From Paenibacillus sabuli (GTDB lineage Bacteria; Bacillota; Bacilli; Paenibacillales; Paenibacillaceae), in the NCBI RefSeq assembly GCF_014705605.1, contig NZ_JACXIZ010000013.1:158786-222785 (forward strand): a stretch of 64,000 nt of DNA. Direction: 5' to 3'. Positions 55,110 to 64,000 of the stretch are shown in pieces. Each line of letters begins with the position of its first letter. The stretch's first letter is position 1. Position numbers and translations under genes: made by a program. The notes beneath the pieces were generated by a model that saw only the letters and a program-made list of their open reading frames with translations, was not told the origin of the DNA and searched no databases.

Positions 55110-55856
55110 TCACCGCCACGCAGAAGGCCCGCCAGTCCGCCAGCTGTTCCGATTTCGCTCGGGCTTCACGTTCGTCACACGATTGTCCGACGTCCACTGC
55201 TCCCGACCAGACCAATCTGTCCCTGACGGCACATTGCTCAGCTCCTCGCTTCCGGTCTGCTCGCTCTGATCCGACGCTGTCGTCTGATCTGCCTCAGATT
55301 CATCCTCAACCTGCTGCGCCTCCAGCGCAGAATCGGACAACACCCGTCTGGCCGTCACGTACGTCTCGTCCCAAGTGCTGCCCGAGAAGTCGGAGACTGT
55401 CACGCCGATGCCGACGCGGTAGGTGTGCAGCAATTGATCGTTGCCGATGTAGACGGACACGTGATTGATGACGCCGTCGCGATTCGTATCGGAGAAGACG
55501 AGGTCCCCTGCACGCAGTTGACTGCGCGCAATCGCCGTGCCTGCGCTGGCCTGCTGACGCGAGGAGCGTGGCAGCTCCACGCCATGACGGCCGTAGATGT
55601 ACTGTGTGAAGGAAGAGCAGTCAAAGGCGCTCGTGATGCCCGCCTCTGCGCCGAACTGATAGCGTGTGCCGAGGTATTGCTTGCCAGTGGCGATGATGGC
55701 ATCAGCCGAGGCGCTTTGACCGGTTGCTGCTGACGCCTGAGCCGGGGCCGCCAGCGCCGCAGCGCCGCCTCCCAGCGTCAGTGTCAGACCGAGCCCCACC
55801 GCTAACGCGGTCCTGCGGGCACGACGGGCGATTGTCGGTACTGCTTGTTTGTTCAT
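55110..55856 (-). CDS. Secreted NlpC/P60 peptidase
   Basis: A 248-residue exported C40 peptidase. Signal peptide to about 42, then the NlpC/P60 domain with catalytic Cys in FDCSSFTQYIYG, His in INHVSVYIG and a third polar residue in LLHTY. After about residue 175 a hydrophilic Glu/Gln/Ser-rich tail of 70 residues follows, with no known domain. It probably cuts stem peptides of peptidoglycan. The ATG at 55856 has GGAGG six bases upstream. It converges with the heme surface protein gene but has no Fur box, so a link to heme uptake is not shown. Confidence 0.92.
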   Translation of the reverse strand: MNKQAVPTIARRARRTALAVGLGLTLTLGGGAAALAAPAQASAATGQSASADAIIATGKQYLGTRYQFGAEAGITSAFDCSSFTQYIYGRHGVELPRSSRQQASAGTAIARSQLRAGDLVFSDTNRDGVINHVSVYIGNDQLLHTYRVGIGVTVSDFSGSTWDETYVTARRVLSDSALEAQQVEDESEADQTTASDQSEQTGSEELSNVPSGTDWSGREQWTSDNRVTNVKPERNRNSWRTGGPSAWR

Positions 55857-56034
55857 AATGGTCCTCCTGTGTTTGCGTAGTGAGGTGCACCTGCTATCAC
55901 TATAGCACGCGCTTTCTTCCCATTATGTACCTCTGACAGTCAGCGCCAGCGATTCGCGCGGAATTGACCGCAATTGTGAGAATTCGATGAAAGATTTCTT
56001 CTTGAAATTTCGCAACGCTTCACCTTTTCAAATT

Positions 56035-56277
56035 CTATGCTTGCGCTGTCGCAACGAAGTCGCCGAGCGCCAAGGCATGCTCGACGGCCGTGCGCCGTAC
56101 CCGCTTCTTCTGAGCGGCTGGGGGCTGCACGAAAAAGGAAGCATCGCAGCACAGCTGATAGAGCGCATCCTTTGCCGCATCCTCTGCTCGACGCTCGCAT
56201 TCCAGCAAAAAATAACAGATGCGGTAGCAATCCTTCTCGTACTCTCGCAGCACTTCGATTTTTCGCGTCAAAGTCAT
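56035..56277 (-). CDS. Small unknown protein divergent from an ECF sigma gene
   Basis: An 80-residue protein, mostly helical: KIEVLREYEKDCYRICYFLLECERRAEDAAKDALYQL (split here for length: two helices rich in Tyr, Cys, Leu and acidic residues), then CCDASFFV and a basic second half. The pattern of acidic and aromatic residues recalls sigma-70 region 2 helices, but the protein is too short to be a sigma factor. The ATG at 56277 has GGAGG ten bases upstream, and codon use fits a real gene. The function is unknown. Confidence 0.65.
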   Translation of the reverse strand: MTLTRKIEVLREYEKDCYRICYFLLECERRAEDAAKDALYQLCCDASFFVQPPAAQKKRVRRTAVEHALALGDFVATAQA

Positions 56278-56582
56278 CCCGTTGCACCCTCCATTACCCC
56301 GAATATCGTCTCGACTCGAACACTCTATACATAATAAACGCAGCTAGGCGTGTTTTTTTGACATTTTTTTTTGCAAATCGTTTGGCGGACCTCAAAGGGC
56401 CTCAGTGCACATAGATCCTCACGTGCTTGATCGAACTCACACTGCCCCTGATTATGGAACAAGTCCTGCAATTGCTATATAATGAACGTTACGACAGAGA
56501 GACAAGAAAGCTAGACAAGTATGGGGCGCGCGCCGGAGCCTTTGCTCGCGCGCAGTCCGTCAACCGGGGGGAGGGTCACATC
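56278..56582. other. Intergenic region before the ECF sigma gene
   Basis: No gene is called here. It holds a run of T after TTGACA (about 56358) and a TATAAT at 56478-56483 with GGAAC at 56456-56460 upstream; the GGAAC fits an ECF-type -35, suggesting possible autoregulation. Open frames reaching upstream of the sigma start lack support. Confidence 0.4.
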
Positions 56583-57161
56583 TTGTCCGATCCGTTATTC
56601 GGATTATTCCGCAGCAATATCCGCCACTTGGACGAAGCGACCCAGCGGCGTCTATTTTTTGCTTTTCGGAAGCTCGTATATCCGGGCCTGGTCTTTCTGC
56701 TCGGCGACCACGCGCTGGCTGAGGATGCGGTCCAGGAAGCCTTTATCAAGGCCATGCAGCGCGGCCCGGCGATGAAGCACGACACGCACATCAAAGCCTG
56801 GCTGAAGCAGGTGGCGCGCAACGCGGCGATCGATTTGATGCGAAAAAATAAAAAATACCGTCCGATTTTGGATCCCGACTCCGTTATAGATAATGAAGAG
56901 AAACCATCACTGGCATTGCCGGCGACCTCCGTCGAGGAGGTCGTCGAGCAAATGATCCGTAACGAACGCTTAGTGGAGGCGTTGCAGGAGCTCAAGCACG
57001 AGCACCGCGTCGCCCTGTACCTGCGTTATATGGAGGGGCTTTCGATTCGCGAAATTGCGAGCCTGCTGCATATTCGGGAATCCGCTTCGGGCAAGCGTCT
57101 GGAGCGCGCCAAAGCACGGCTTGCCGAGCTGTTTGTGCGGAAATGGGGGGATTCACGTTGA
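56583..57161 (+). CDS. ECF RNA polymerase sigma factor
   Basis: About 192 residues. Region 2 is LVYPGLVFLLGDHALAEDAVQEAFIKAMQ with HIKAWLKQVARNAAIDLMRK; region 4 is ALQELKHEHRVALYLRYMEGLSIREIASLLHIRESASGKRLERAKARL, both ECF hallmarks. The TTG at 56583 is chosen because GGAGG lies eight bases upstream and the length then fits ECF factors; longer in-frame forms add an unlikely N-terminus. The next gene overlaps its stop (TTGA) and encodes a membrane protein that probably acts as its anti-sigma factor. Confidence 0.9.
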   Translation: MSDPLFGLFRSNIRHLDEATQRRLFFAFRKLVYPGLVFLLGDHALAEDAVQEAFIKAMQRGPAMKHDTHIKAWLKQVARNAAIDLMRKNKKYRPILDPDSVIDNEEKPSLALPATSVEEVVEQMIRNERLVEALQELKHEHRVALYLRYMEGLSIREIASLLHIRESASGKRLERAKARLAELFVRKWGDSR

Positions 57162-58057
57162 AGCCGACGTCTGATCATAGACTCACCCACACGAATGAAA
57201 ACACGCCGAATGCGGGCGAGAGGAACGATGCCTTCGCCGAAGAAGCGGTGCGGCACATGGTTGGCGGCATCCGCCCGCCGGACGGCGACGAAGCCTGGCA
57301 GCGCATGCAGGGCCGCCTGAGAGGGCGCTCAAGGCGCGCGCGCGCGATGCGGCTCGCGAGGCTCAGTCTCGCCATCGCCGTCATGTCGCTGCTCGTCAGC
57401 GTGGCGACCTTCACGCCGGACCCGACCTACGCCTGGCGCGGACTTGTCAGCATCGTCCGCGACGCCCAGCAGGGCCTCGTCCAGGCGCTGTTCGGCACGG
57501 AGGCCGCACCGGAGACAGATGGCGCCAAGACTGCGCCTCCTCCGGATGCAGGCGGCGCACCGACCGTGCCGCCGCCAGATGCGGGGCACTCGTGGCAGCA
57601 GCCGACAGCCGAAGAAGGGGGCGTGCCGGCGATGCCGCAGCTCACCACGCTGAAGGACGCAGGCGCGATCGTGCCGTTCGAGGTGCGCGCACCTCGGCGT
57701 CTGCCTGAGAGCTACGCGGTGCAGCGCGTGCGGGCTTACCCCGATGCGGACGGCGTGTACCGCACGTTGCGGGTGGAGTATCGGCGAGACGCGGGCGACG
57801 GTGAACTGCTCACCTTCACGCAGCGCCGCATGCTCGAATCCGGCAGCGGGTGGCAAAAGACGCTGAACAACGAATCGGGCAAGCTGAAACATATCGAGAT
57901 CGGAATGGCCGAGGGGGTCTACATCGCCTACACCTCCGGCGGCAGCGAGCTGCAATGGCTGGCCGTAGAGGAAGGCGTGCTGTACGCCCTGCGCGGCGAT
58001 CTTACCGAGTCCGAGCTGCTCGAGACGGCCGCGTCGCTGGCTGCCGTCGGCGAATAA
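57158..58057 (+). CDS. Membrane protein, probable anti-sigma factor (DUF4367-like)
   Basis: About 299 residues. A hydrophilic cytoplasmic part of about 65 residues, one membrane segment (LARLSLAIAVMSLLVSVATF), a Pro/Ala/Asp linker with a repeated PPPDAG unit, and an outer beta domain (PFEVRAPRRLPESYAVQRV to the end) like the DUF4367 domain seen in sigma-linked membrane proteins. The start is TTG 57158, overlapping the sigma stop, with GGGGGG seven bases upstream. It probably holds the sigma factor at the membrane until an envelope signal arrives. Confidence 0.8.
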   Translation: MKPTSDHRLTHTNENTPNAGERNDAFAEEAVRHMVGGIRPPDGDEAWQRMQGRLRGRSRRARAMRLARLSLAIAVMSLLVSVATFTPDPTYAWRGLVSIVRDAQQGLVQALFGTEAAPETDGAKTAPPPDAGGAPTVPPPDAGHSWQQPTAEEGGVPAMPQLTTLKDAGAIVPFEVRAPRRLPESYAVQRVRAYPDADGVYRTLRVEYRRDAGDGELLTFTQRRMLESGSGWQKTLNNESGKLKHIEIGMAEGVYIAYTSGGSELQWLAVEEGVLYALRGDLTESELLETAASLAAVGE

Positions 58058-58080
58058 AGCACTCGGACGGCAATTATTCC

Positions 58081-58130
58081 ACAAAGCCCCCTCGTCGCCC
58101 GCAGACACGCGAGTGACGAGGGGGCTTTGT
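58081..58130 (+). terminator. Terminator after the sigma/anti-sigma pair
   Basis: A 16-bp perfect stem (ACAAAGCCCCCTCGTC and complement) with an 18-base loop, 23 bp after the stop; the arm ends in CTTTGT, so the T-tract is short. Confidence 0.75.
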
Positions 58131-58195
58131 GGTCACAGAAAAGAGATGTTCGCGGCCTGCGCGCTTCTAATCTTCGAACTTCCTGATTTGTTCGT

Positions 58196-58684
58196 TCAGT
58201 TGATCAGTACGCTGGACGTATAGCGCACGCCTTGCTCCTGCACGCCGCCCTCGATCGTCCAATGCACCGAGCGTACCCGATAGTAATAGCCGCCAGTGAC
58301 CGACACAATATGCGAGTCATAGACATAAGTATCATTGCTCTGCGTCTTGGCCGGCTTGTTGGTGTAGTTCACCCACGCCGAGCCGGTCCAGCGCTCAACA
58401 TAGAGCCGCACCGCAATCGTGTCTACCGTGTCCTTGGCGCTCGAATCGCCGGAGATGAGCGCCTTCCCCGCGCTGCTCTGGGCGATCATGGCGCCGCCGT
58501 CGTCCAGATAATCGAAGGACGGGTCGAAGGTCGAGAACAGCACGGCTTCAGCCGGCGGGGGCGTGGTCAACGCTCCACTCTCCGCCGCCGCTTGCGCGGA
58601 GCGCCCGGCCGGGTAGGCCGCCAGCAGCATAATACAGAGGCAGAGCGCGGCGAGCTTGTGCGATTGTCTTTTGGTCACGTACAT
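58196..58684 (-). CDS. Secreted protein of unknown function
   Basis: A 162-residue exported protein: MYVTKRQSHKL, a hydrophobic signal (LAALCLCIMLLAAYPAG) and a mature beta-rich domain with VRLYVERWTGSAWVNYTN, SNDTYVYDSHIVSVTGGYYYRVRSVHWTIEGGVQEQ. The mature part looks like an extracellular Ig-like or carbohydrate-binding fold, but I recognise no family. The ATG at 58684 has AAGG five bases upstream. It stands alone between two terminator/promoter regions. Confidence 0.75.
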   Translation of the reverse strand: MYVTKRQSHKLAALCLCIMLLAAYPAGRSAQAAAESGALTTPPPAEAVLFSTFDPSFDYLDDGGAMIAQSSAGKALISGDSSAKDTVDTIAVRLYVERWTGSAWVNYTNKPAKTQSNDTYVYDSHIVSVTGGYYYRVRSVHWTIEGGVQEQGVRYTSSVLIN

Positions 58685-58915
58685 CAGCACCTTTCCCAAG
58701 TGATAGGATTCGGAACACCACGTATCAGGAAGCGCTTACAGGATGGAGGACGGGCGTCCTAATATATTAACGCAGCTGACGGACAAAATCCGACAGCTGC
58801 GGGAAACTTTTTTCAAAGTGTAGATAAGGGAAGAGCATGCCCGGGCCTATGCTTGTCTGCCTTTCTTGGAACATAGCTTGCGGTAGCGCCGAAGGACGGC
58901 GCCAGGCGTTATGCC

Positions 58916-61087
58916 TTACGGCAGCTGCCCGACATTCGACTCGGCCACGACGCGATCGAGCGAATCCAGCAGCCGCACCTGGATCTTGGCGCCCTCGCCC
59001 TCCGCACGCGGCCAGGCGATCTGCAGCTCGTGCTCGCTGACGAAGGCGGACCGGACCGGCTCGCCATCGACGTAGACGCGCCCGCTCGCCGGCAGATTCG
59101 TGCCGATGATGCGCAGCGCCTCCCCGGCTTCGTTTGCTGCGGCATCCTCGCTTTCGTCGGACTGCATCGCAGCCGCTGCGCCGACTTCGACGCGTGTGAT
59201 CCGGATCGGTCCGGCGCCCATCTGATAGTCCGCATTGGCTGTCGGAGCGACGCCCCCGTAGCTGTAGCCTGAGCCGAACAAACGATCATACTGCAGCAAC
59301 CGGTAGCGCTCCATCCAGCTCTCGTCGATGCCCAATGCCTCGCGCAGATCGGCCCGTGGCACATAGGTCTGGCCATCCGCGTACATGGCGTCCAGCAGCT
59401 CTTGCATCGTGCCGCCCTGCCGACCCGCCTGGCGCAGAGCCAGCTGACCGAGCTGCGGGGCGCCGACTATCTGCCCGTCGTCCCTTGCCTCCGCTGCCTC
59501 CGCCGAGTCCATATTATCCCAGATCAGGAACGGCACACCGTACATCCGCATGTACGCGTCCGCTGACGTCCCGTCCTGATAATAGCCCGCCTCGCGATAC
59601 ACCTGGTAATCGGCGCCGAGCATCGGCAGATGGTCGCCGAAAAAAACGATCACGGTCGGCTCGCCGCTCTCCTCAAAGTGCCGTACCAGTCGGCCGAGCG
59701 CCGCATCCGCTTCGGAGAGCGACTGCGCATACGTCTCCAGAATGCCGGTCGACGATTCGCCCAGCCCTTGCACGCGAATCGTGTCTTCCTCGTTCTTGCC
59801 GGGGTAGTAGGGTCCGTGATTCTGCATCGATACAGCATATACGAAGTCCGGCCCTTCCGAGCGCCTCACCTCGCGGATAATACGCGCGGTCAGCTCGTCA
59901 TCGGAAATATAGCCGCTCCGCTTCACCGGCTCATTGAAAAACTCGCCGCTCACGAAACGGTCGAAGCCTAACAGCTTGTACACCTCGTTGCGCCGATAAA
60001 ACCAATTGTGGTAGCTGTGTACCGCCGTCGCTTCGTAGCCCTGCACGCGCAGGGCCGAAGCCAGCGACTGCTGCGGCGTACGCACATAATTGGCATATGC
60101 GATCGAGCCGGACGGCAGAAACTGCGTGGAATAGCCAGTCAGCACCTCGAATTCCGTATTGACCGTCCCGCCGCCGTACACCGGCGCGAGCATCGTGCCC
60201 GATATCCCCTGCGCCGCGAGCTCGCGAAAATGAGGCAGCGGATCGCGGCTGAAGGAGACGGCGTCCATCCGTGTCGGATCCCAGAAAGCCTCGCTCATAA
60301 TCATGATCAGGTTAGGCTTGTCGCCGGAAGCCCCCTCCCCCGGCTCCCCCCCGCCGACTGGTGAGCCTGCTCCGGCCTTGACGGGCGCCAAAGCGCCGGT
60401 CAGGAGATCCGTCACCGCCGCCACCGCCTGCTCGTCGTAACCGTCGGGCTCGACGACCTCCATTCGCTGCGCATTGAGCAGCAGGCCGATCATCATCCCG
60501 TTCTGATTGTAATTCATCCCCTGATCCCAGGTGATCATCTCCAGGTCGAAGACGGCCTTCGCCTTCATCGAGCCTCCGAACAGCGTCATCAGCAGCACGA
60601 CCCCTGCCGCGGACAAGGCGAGACGCGTCCATCGGTCCAGCGTCAGCGCCGGCATGCGGCGCGCCAGCACGTAGCCGAGCGCGGCAGCGATCGCCACGGG
60701 GAGCAGCGTCAGCAATAGTCCCTGCCAGGAAAAAAACGATGCGACGTCGGCGGCCTCGCCTCCCAGCTTCAGATCCCAGGGCAGCAGCGGCTCACCGCGG
60801 TATTTCAGCTTGATGCGGCTGATCGAAGCGACCGTCACCGCCAGCAGATTCAGCACCGCGAACGCCCAGTACACGCGTCGGAGCAGCAAGGTCAAAGCAA
60901 GCAGCAGGCCGAGCAGCAGCAGGTATCCGGCCAGCCATTCGCCCGGATGCTGATACAGCCATATAAAAAATCCGCTGAAGCTGGCGCGATGCACCACCTC
61001 GGTCATGCCCAGCGTCACCAGCGGCAATACCAGCAGCGGAAGCACCGTCCCCAGCAAGACTGCGAGACGGGGAAAACGGCGTGTCAT
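58916..61087 (-). CDS. LtaS-like membrane phosphotransferase/sulfatase with extra C-terminal domain
   Basis: A 723-residue protein. About five membrane segments fill the first 195 residues. The outer sulfatase-fold domain (about 255-600) has LIMIMSEAFWDP (metal Glu), the nucleophile Thr in GGGTVNTEFE, VHSYHNWFYRRNEVY and VIFFGDHLPML, the layout of lipoteichoic acid synthase and related glycerophosphate transferases. Unlike LtaS it continues about 100 residues into a TIG/IPT-like domain (IIGTNLPASGRVYVDG, HELQIAWP). It probably handles polyglycerophosphate or a similar wall polymer. The ATG at 61087 follows AGAGGTG. Confidence 0.88.
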   Translation of the reverse strand: MTRRFPRLAVLLGTVLPLLVLPLVTLGMTEVVHRASFSGFFIWLYQHPGEWLAGYLLLLGLLLALTLLLRRVYWAFAVLNLLAVTVASISRIKLKYRGEPLLPWDLKLGGEAADVASFFSWQGLLLTLLPVAIAAALGYVLARRMPALTLDRWTRLALSAAGVVLLMTLFGGSMKAKAVFDLEMITWDQGMNYNQNGMMIGLLLNAQRMEVVEPDGYDEQAVAAVTDLLTGALAPVKAGAGSPVGGGEPGEGASGDKPNLIMIMSEAFWDPTRMDAVSFSRDPLPHFRELAAQGISGTMLAPVYGGGTVNTEFEVLTGYSTQFLPSGSIAYANYVRTPQQSLASALRVQGYEATAVHSYHNWFYRRNEVYKLLGFDRFVSGEFFNEPVKRSGYISDDELTARIIREVRRSEGPDFVYAVSMQNHGPYYPGKNEEDTIRVQGLGESSTGILETYAQSLSEADAALGRLVRHFEESGEPTVIVFFGDHLPMLGADYQVYREAGYYQDGTSADAYMRMYGVPFLIWDNMDSAEAAEARDDGQIVGAPQLGQLALRQAGRQGGTMQELLDAMYADGQTYVPRADLREALGIDESWMERYRLLQYDRLFGSGYSYGGVAPTANADYQMGAGPIRITRVEVGAAAAMQSDESEDAAANEAGEALRIIGTNLPASGRVYVDGEPVRSAFVSEHELQIAWPRAEGEGAKIQVRLLDSLDRVVAESNVGQLP

Positions 61088-61326
61088 TGTGGACGGACAC
61101 CTCTTCTCTTCATGATTTACAAATTCTTATTATACATAACGAGACATACACGGCGAAAGTTCCAGAAATCACGCATTGCGTTTGTTCACAGCTTGGACAC
61201 AAATAAGGGCAAAAGCACGCAAAACCAAGCGCATAATTTTGATTTTATAGTCCGAAAGTATTAGTCTGATTATAGGTAAATTCATCCGTTTTTATCCCCG
61301 AATTTACGTCGAGAGGTGTGAATGCC

Positions 61327-63060
61327 ATGTTAAAATTACCAATTCGCGTCAAGCTGCTGCTTGTCTGTTTTTTACTGCTCATTATTCCGCTTGTCTCGCT
61401 TGGCATCGTCACCTACGAGGTCGCCGACCATGAATCGACCGAGCTGGTCAAGGACAGCCTGCGCAATAACGTCCGTCTTGCCGGCACAACGCTTTATGCG
61501 CTGGACGAAATGGTGCAAAACGGCTCGATGCCGCTGGAGGAGGCGCAGGAGACCTTGCGCGTCAAGCTGCTCGGCGAACGCGGGGAAGACGGCACGCGTC
61601 CGATTACCGACCGCTTCGACATGGGCGAGCACGGCTACTTCTTCGTACTGGACGCACAAGGCGTACTGCTCGGCCATCCGACGCGCGAGGGCGACAGTCT
61701 GTGGGACGAGCAAAGCAAGGGCGACTATTACATACGCAATATGGTCGAGGCCGCGCAGCAAGGCGGCGGATTCGTCAATTATGACTTTGCGCTGCCGGGC
61801 ACGGACGAGCTCGCGACCAAGGTTACCTATGCCGAGCTCTATCCGGAATGGGGCTGGATCATCGCGGCCGGCTCTTACCTGCAGGACTTCAAGGGCGGTC
61901 AGCGCAATATACTCGAAGCGATGCTGCTCACGCTCGGCATCTGCCTGGCTGTCGGAATCGTGGGGCTGCTGCTGTTCGCCTTCCATATCTCGCGGCCGGT
62001 CATGCGCATGGCGCAGCGGGCCGAGCGCATCGCCGAGGGCGATCTGACCGGCGAGCCGATCAAGGTCAAAAATCGCGACGAGACCGGGAAGCTGGCCCAA
62101 TCCTTTAACCATCTCATCGACAACCTGCGCGAGCTGGCAGGCAACCAGACGCTCAGCGCCAATGCGCTGGCCGCCGCGGCAGGCAACCTGAACCATACGA
62201 TCGTCGAGACGAAGGAAGCGGTCAATCAGACCTCCGCCTCGATCTCCGAGGTCGCGGGCAACAATCAGACCCAGGCGACCAGCCTGGAGGAGACGTCGCG
62301 AGCGATGGAGGAAATGGCAGGCGGTATACAGCGCATTGCCACCACTTCCTCTGCGGCCTTCGAGTCCTCTACTGTGACGCTGCAGGAAGCAGAGAACGGC
62401 AACACGCTGATCCAGCGTTCGAGCGGTCAGATGACCGCGGTAAGCGAGACGGTCGGCACGCTGAGCGGCGTCGTCCGCCAGCTCGGCGAACGCTCGCAGC
62501 AGATTGGCGACATCGCCGGCGCAATCAGCGATATCTCCAAGCAGACGAATCTGCTCGCGCTCAACGCTTCAATCGAAGCGGCGCGGGCGGGCGAGCACGG
62601 CAAGGGCTTCGCGGTCGTCGCCGAGGAGATCCGCAAGCTCGCGGTGCGGGCCGGCACGTCCTCGGGACAGGTCGCCGAGCTGATCGAGTCGATTCGCGGC
62701 GACATCGAGGACACGGTGCAGTCGATGCATCAAGGCGAGCGCGAGGTCGCTGAGGGCGTGTCGAGCATTCGCGAGACGGGCGAAGCGTTCGCACGCATTC
62801 TGGAGGCGACGCGCAGCGTCGTCGGACAGGTCGAGGAAGCCTCTGCCGCGGCCGAGCAGATGTCGGCCAGCGCCGAGCAGATCTCGGCTTCGCTGCAGGA
62901 GATGGAGCGCCTCTCCAGCGGTACCGCCGGCGCTGCGCAGGCCGTCGCGTCGGCAGCAGGCGAGCAGCGTGCCGCGATGGAGAACATCACCGATTCGGCG
63001 AACAGCCTCACCGGCATGTCCGACAACATGCGCGAGCTGGCGACACGCTTCAAGCTGTAG
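61327..63060 (+). CDS. Methyl-accepting chemotaxis protein with Cache domain
   Basis: About 577 residues: membrane segment near 9-30, an extracellular single-Cache domain (about 60-195, with [17 protein letters not shown] and [18 protein letters not shown]), a second membrane segment (near 205-225), HAMP, and the signalling domain whose tip reads [23 protein letters not shown]. It detects a small ligand, often a carboxylate, and signals through CheA/CheW. The ATG at 61327 has AGAGGTG eight bases upstream; a GTG nine bases earlier is possible. No other chemotaxis gene is near. Confidence 0.93.
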   Translation: MLKLPIRVKLLLVCFLLLIIPLVSLGIVTYEVADHESTELVKDSLRNNVRLAGTTLYALDEMVQNGSMPLEEAQETLRVKLLGERGEDGTRPITDRFDMGEHGYFFVLDAQGVLLGHPTREGDSLWDEQSKGDYYIRNMVEAAQQGGGFVNYDFALPGTDELATKVTYAELYPEWGWIIAAGSYLQDFKGGQRNILEAMLLTLGICLAVGIVGLLLFAFHISRPVMRMAQRAERIAEGDLTGEPIKVKNRDETGKLAQSFNHLIDNLRELAGNQTLSANALAAAAGNLNHTIVETKEAVNQTSASISEVAGNNQTQATSLEETSRAMEEMAGGIQRIATTSSAAFESSTVTLQEAENGNTLIQRSSGQMTAVSETVGTLSGVVRQLGERSQQIGDIAGAISDISKQTNLLALNASIEAARAGEHGKGFAVVAEEIRKLAVRAGTSSGQVAELIESIRGDIEDTVQSMHQGEREVAEGVSSIRETGEAFARILEATRSVVGQVEEASAAAEQMSASAEQISASLQEMERLSSGTAGAAQAVASAAGEQRAAMENITDSANSLTGMSDNMRELATRFKL

Positions 63061-63587
63061 CCGCGCATTAGCCGGTACCAAGGTCGGGCACCGCCGCGAA
63101 CACGCCCGATTGGGGTACAGGCGGTGCCTTTAGTGCCGCGAGCCCCTCGGTTTTCGGCTAACGGTTTCCTCTAGAACCCAGATTCACGATATTTCCTCGA
63201 ATTAAGCTCGCTGACAACCGTTACAGCCCGCAGTCTGCAGCTACGCCTCATCGGATGCACCGGGTGGCATCTGATGCATCCGATGGCGCTCAAGCCCGTT
63301 TTCTACAAAGATCAAGCCCGTGCACGCAGTCTGCACGGGCTTGATCTTTGCTTTTTGCTGCCATTGCTGTTGTTGGTTCTTCCCTGCTCTAGGTTGGTTC
63401 TTTGCTGTTGGTTCTTTGCTACTCTTGCTGCCGGGCTGCCCTTGGCCGTTGCAGCCTCCGCCCCCTTTGCCTCCCGCGACCTTCGCTCCCTTTGCTTCCA
63501 TTGCTATGACGCCTTGGTCGTGGATCGAGGCGCCACAGCCGGGACAGGGTGTGTCTGGCTGATTGCGATGCAAGGACACGTGTCGTA
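63061..63587. repeat. Repeat-rich intergenic region
   Basis: No gene is called. TAACGGTT (63159-63166) and AACCGTTA (63216-63223) form an inverted pair related to the repeats at 37.4 kb. Three copies of GTTGGTTCTT lie at 63372, 63393 and 63407, the last two in a perfect 14-bp tandem. A 19-bp hairpin sits at 63306-63350. An open minus-strand frame crosses this region but is not convincing. Confidence 0.5.
63306..63350 (+). terminator. Strong terminator-like hairpin
   Basis: A 19-bp perfect stem (CAAAGATCAAGCCCGTGCA and complement) with a seven-base loop followed by CTTTTTG on the plus strand. It is about 250 bp after the chemoreceptor gene and could end its transcript. Confidence 0.75.
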
Positions 63588-64000
63588 TCACGCGCGCTGC
63601 GCTTGCTGCGAATCGGCAGCCGCCCGCAGCGCGGCAGCCGGGCCAGGGGACATCGGTATGGCAATCCGCAATCCCGGAGCTCCCGCCGGCTCCGCCACGA
63701 CATAGCGCTCCCCCTGCTGCTCCGCGCGAGTCGGGAGCAGCGGCTCGCCGAGCGCCAGTTGGCCCGCTACGAACGCCCGGCCGAGCGCGGCCAGCTCGAT
63801 ACGCCGCTCCGTCCCGCTATAGAGCACCAGGTCGGCGCACACCGTATCCCCGACCCGCGTCACCTCGCAGCGCGGCTCGTGCGCGCCGAAGGCTGCGGCG
63901 GCGATGCGAATCTGCAGCGGCAGCTCGCCCAGCCGCGCCTCGCATCGCGCGCCGGACGCGCCGCGCCCGCCGCCGTCTGCTGCGCCGGCGCTCCAGACCG
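63588..64000 (-). CDS. Unknown protein, C-terminal part (partial)
   Basis: The frame is open from the right edge to a stop at 63588, giving about 137 residues of a protein whose start lies outside the window. The visible part alternates hydrophobic and polar residues (ARLGELPLQIRIA, ADLVLYSGTERRIELAALGRAFVAGQLALGEPL, ERYVVAEPAGAPGLRIAIPM) like a beta-rich domain. I do not recognise a family. Coding use is suggested by the GC-rich third positions and the absence of stops. Confidence 0.55.
   Translation of the reverse strand, partial: VWSAGAADGGGRGASGARCEARLGELPLQIRIAAAAFGAHEPRCEVTRVGDTVCADLVLYSGTERRIELAALGRAFVAGQLALGEPLLPTRAEQQGERYVVAEPAGAPGLRIAIPMSPGPAAALRAAADSQQAQRA

Noticed and set aside
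63241..63591. Open minus-strand frame of 116 codons with a CPGCG motif
   Set aside because: It runs through a strong terminator-like hairpin and short tandem repeats that explain its low-complexity Gln/Lys/Gly content, and no clear ribosome site was seen.

Overview
The window looks like chromosome of a GC-rich Paenibacillaceae bacterium (Paenibacillus or a close relative). This is inferred from the number of YesM/YesN-type sensor-regulator pairs, LplB/LplC-type sugar permeases with no ATPase of their own, AraC regulators, SLH-anchored surface proteins, a DUF2536 (YrzA-like) gene, strong GGAGG-type ribosome binding sites with frequent TTG/GTG starts, and Gram-positive-type lipoprotein signals. 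No rRNA, tRNA, CRISPR array, transposase or phage structural gene was seen.

Layout. 1-7.4 kb (minus strand): the 5' part of an FAD oxidoreductase gene, a sugar ABC uptake system (binding lipoprotein and two permeases) and a YesN/YesM two-component pair. 7.6-18.3 kb (minus): a polysaccharide locus with a membrane-anchored AraC regulator, a 1,439-residue multidomain GH16 glucanase, LplB/LplC-type permeases and a binding lipoprotein, closed by a perfect terminator hairpin. 18.4-20.8 kb (plus): AraC regulator, amidohydrolase and small Rieske protein. 20.8-26.4 kb: membrane glycerophosphodiesterase, ThuA-like protein with divergent AraC regulator, and a secreted protein with two His-rich helical repeats plus a copper-amine-oxidase-N (stalk) domain. 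26.4-29.1 kb: a distinctly AT-rich island with two overlapping genes, an OLD/AAA_15-like ATPase and a protein with a PD-(D/E)XK-like signature. This is the best candidate here for an undescribed, probably anti-phage, system. 29.1-32.2 kb (minus): NAD salvage (NrtR-like Nudix regulator, nicotinamidase-like hydrolase, pncB). 32.3-43 kb: AraC/sulfatase pair, speD, thrC, a CYTH protein, asnB, an Asp-box lipoprotein and DUF2536.

42-55 kb is a heme acquisition island: two FecCD permeases, two heme/iron-binding lipoproteins, an IsdG-type heme oxygenase, three clear NEAT-domain proteins (two of them SLH-anchored), one very small secreted NEAT-like protein, and a co-directional OmpR-type two-component system. 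It carries three Fur boxes. It also carries three promoters sharing an exact 44-bp layout: TGTAAT, then two GTTCA half-sites in 11-bp steps, then a -10 hexamer at a fixed distance. This resembles the direct repeat bound by the heme sensor regulator HssR and suggests dual control by iron (Fur) and by the neighbouring two-component system. As in staphylococcal Isd, no ATPase gene is present.

55-64 kb: NlpC/P60 peptidase, a small protein divergent from an ECF sigma/anti-sigma-like pair, a secreted unknown, an LtaS-like membrane sulfatase with an added C-terminal domain, a Cache-domain chemoreceptor, a repeat-rich intergenic region, and the 3' part of an unknown gene running off the right edge.
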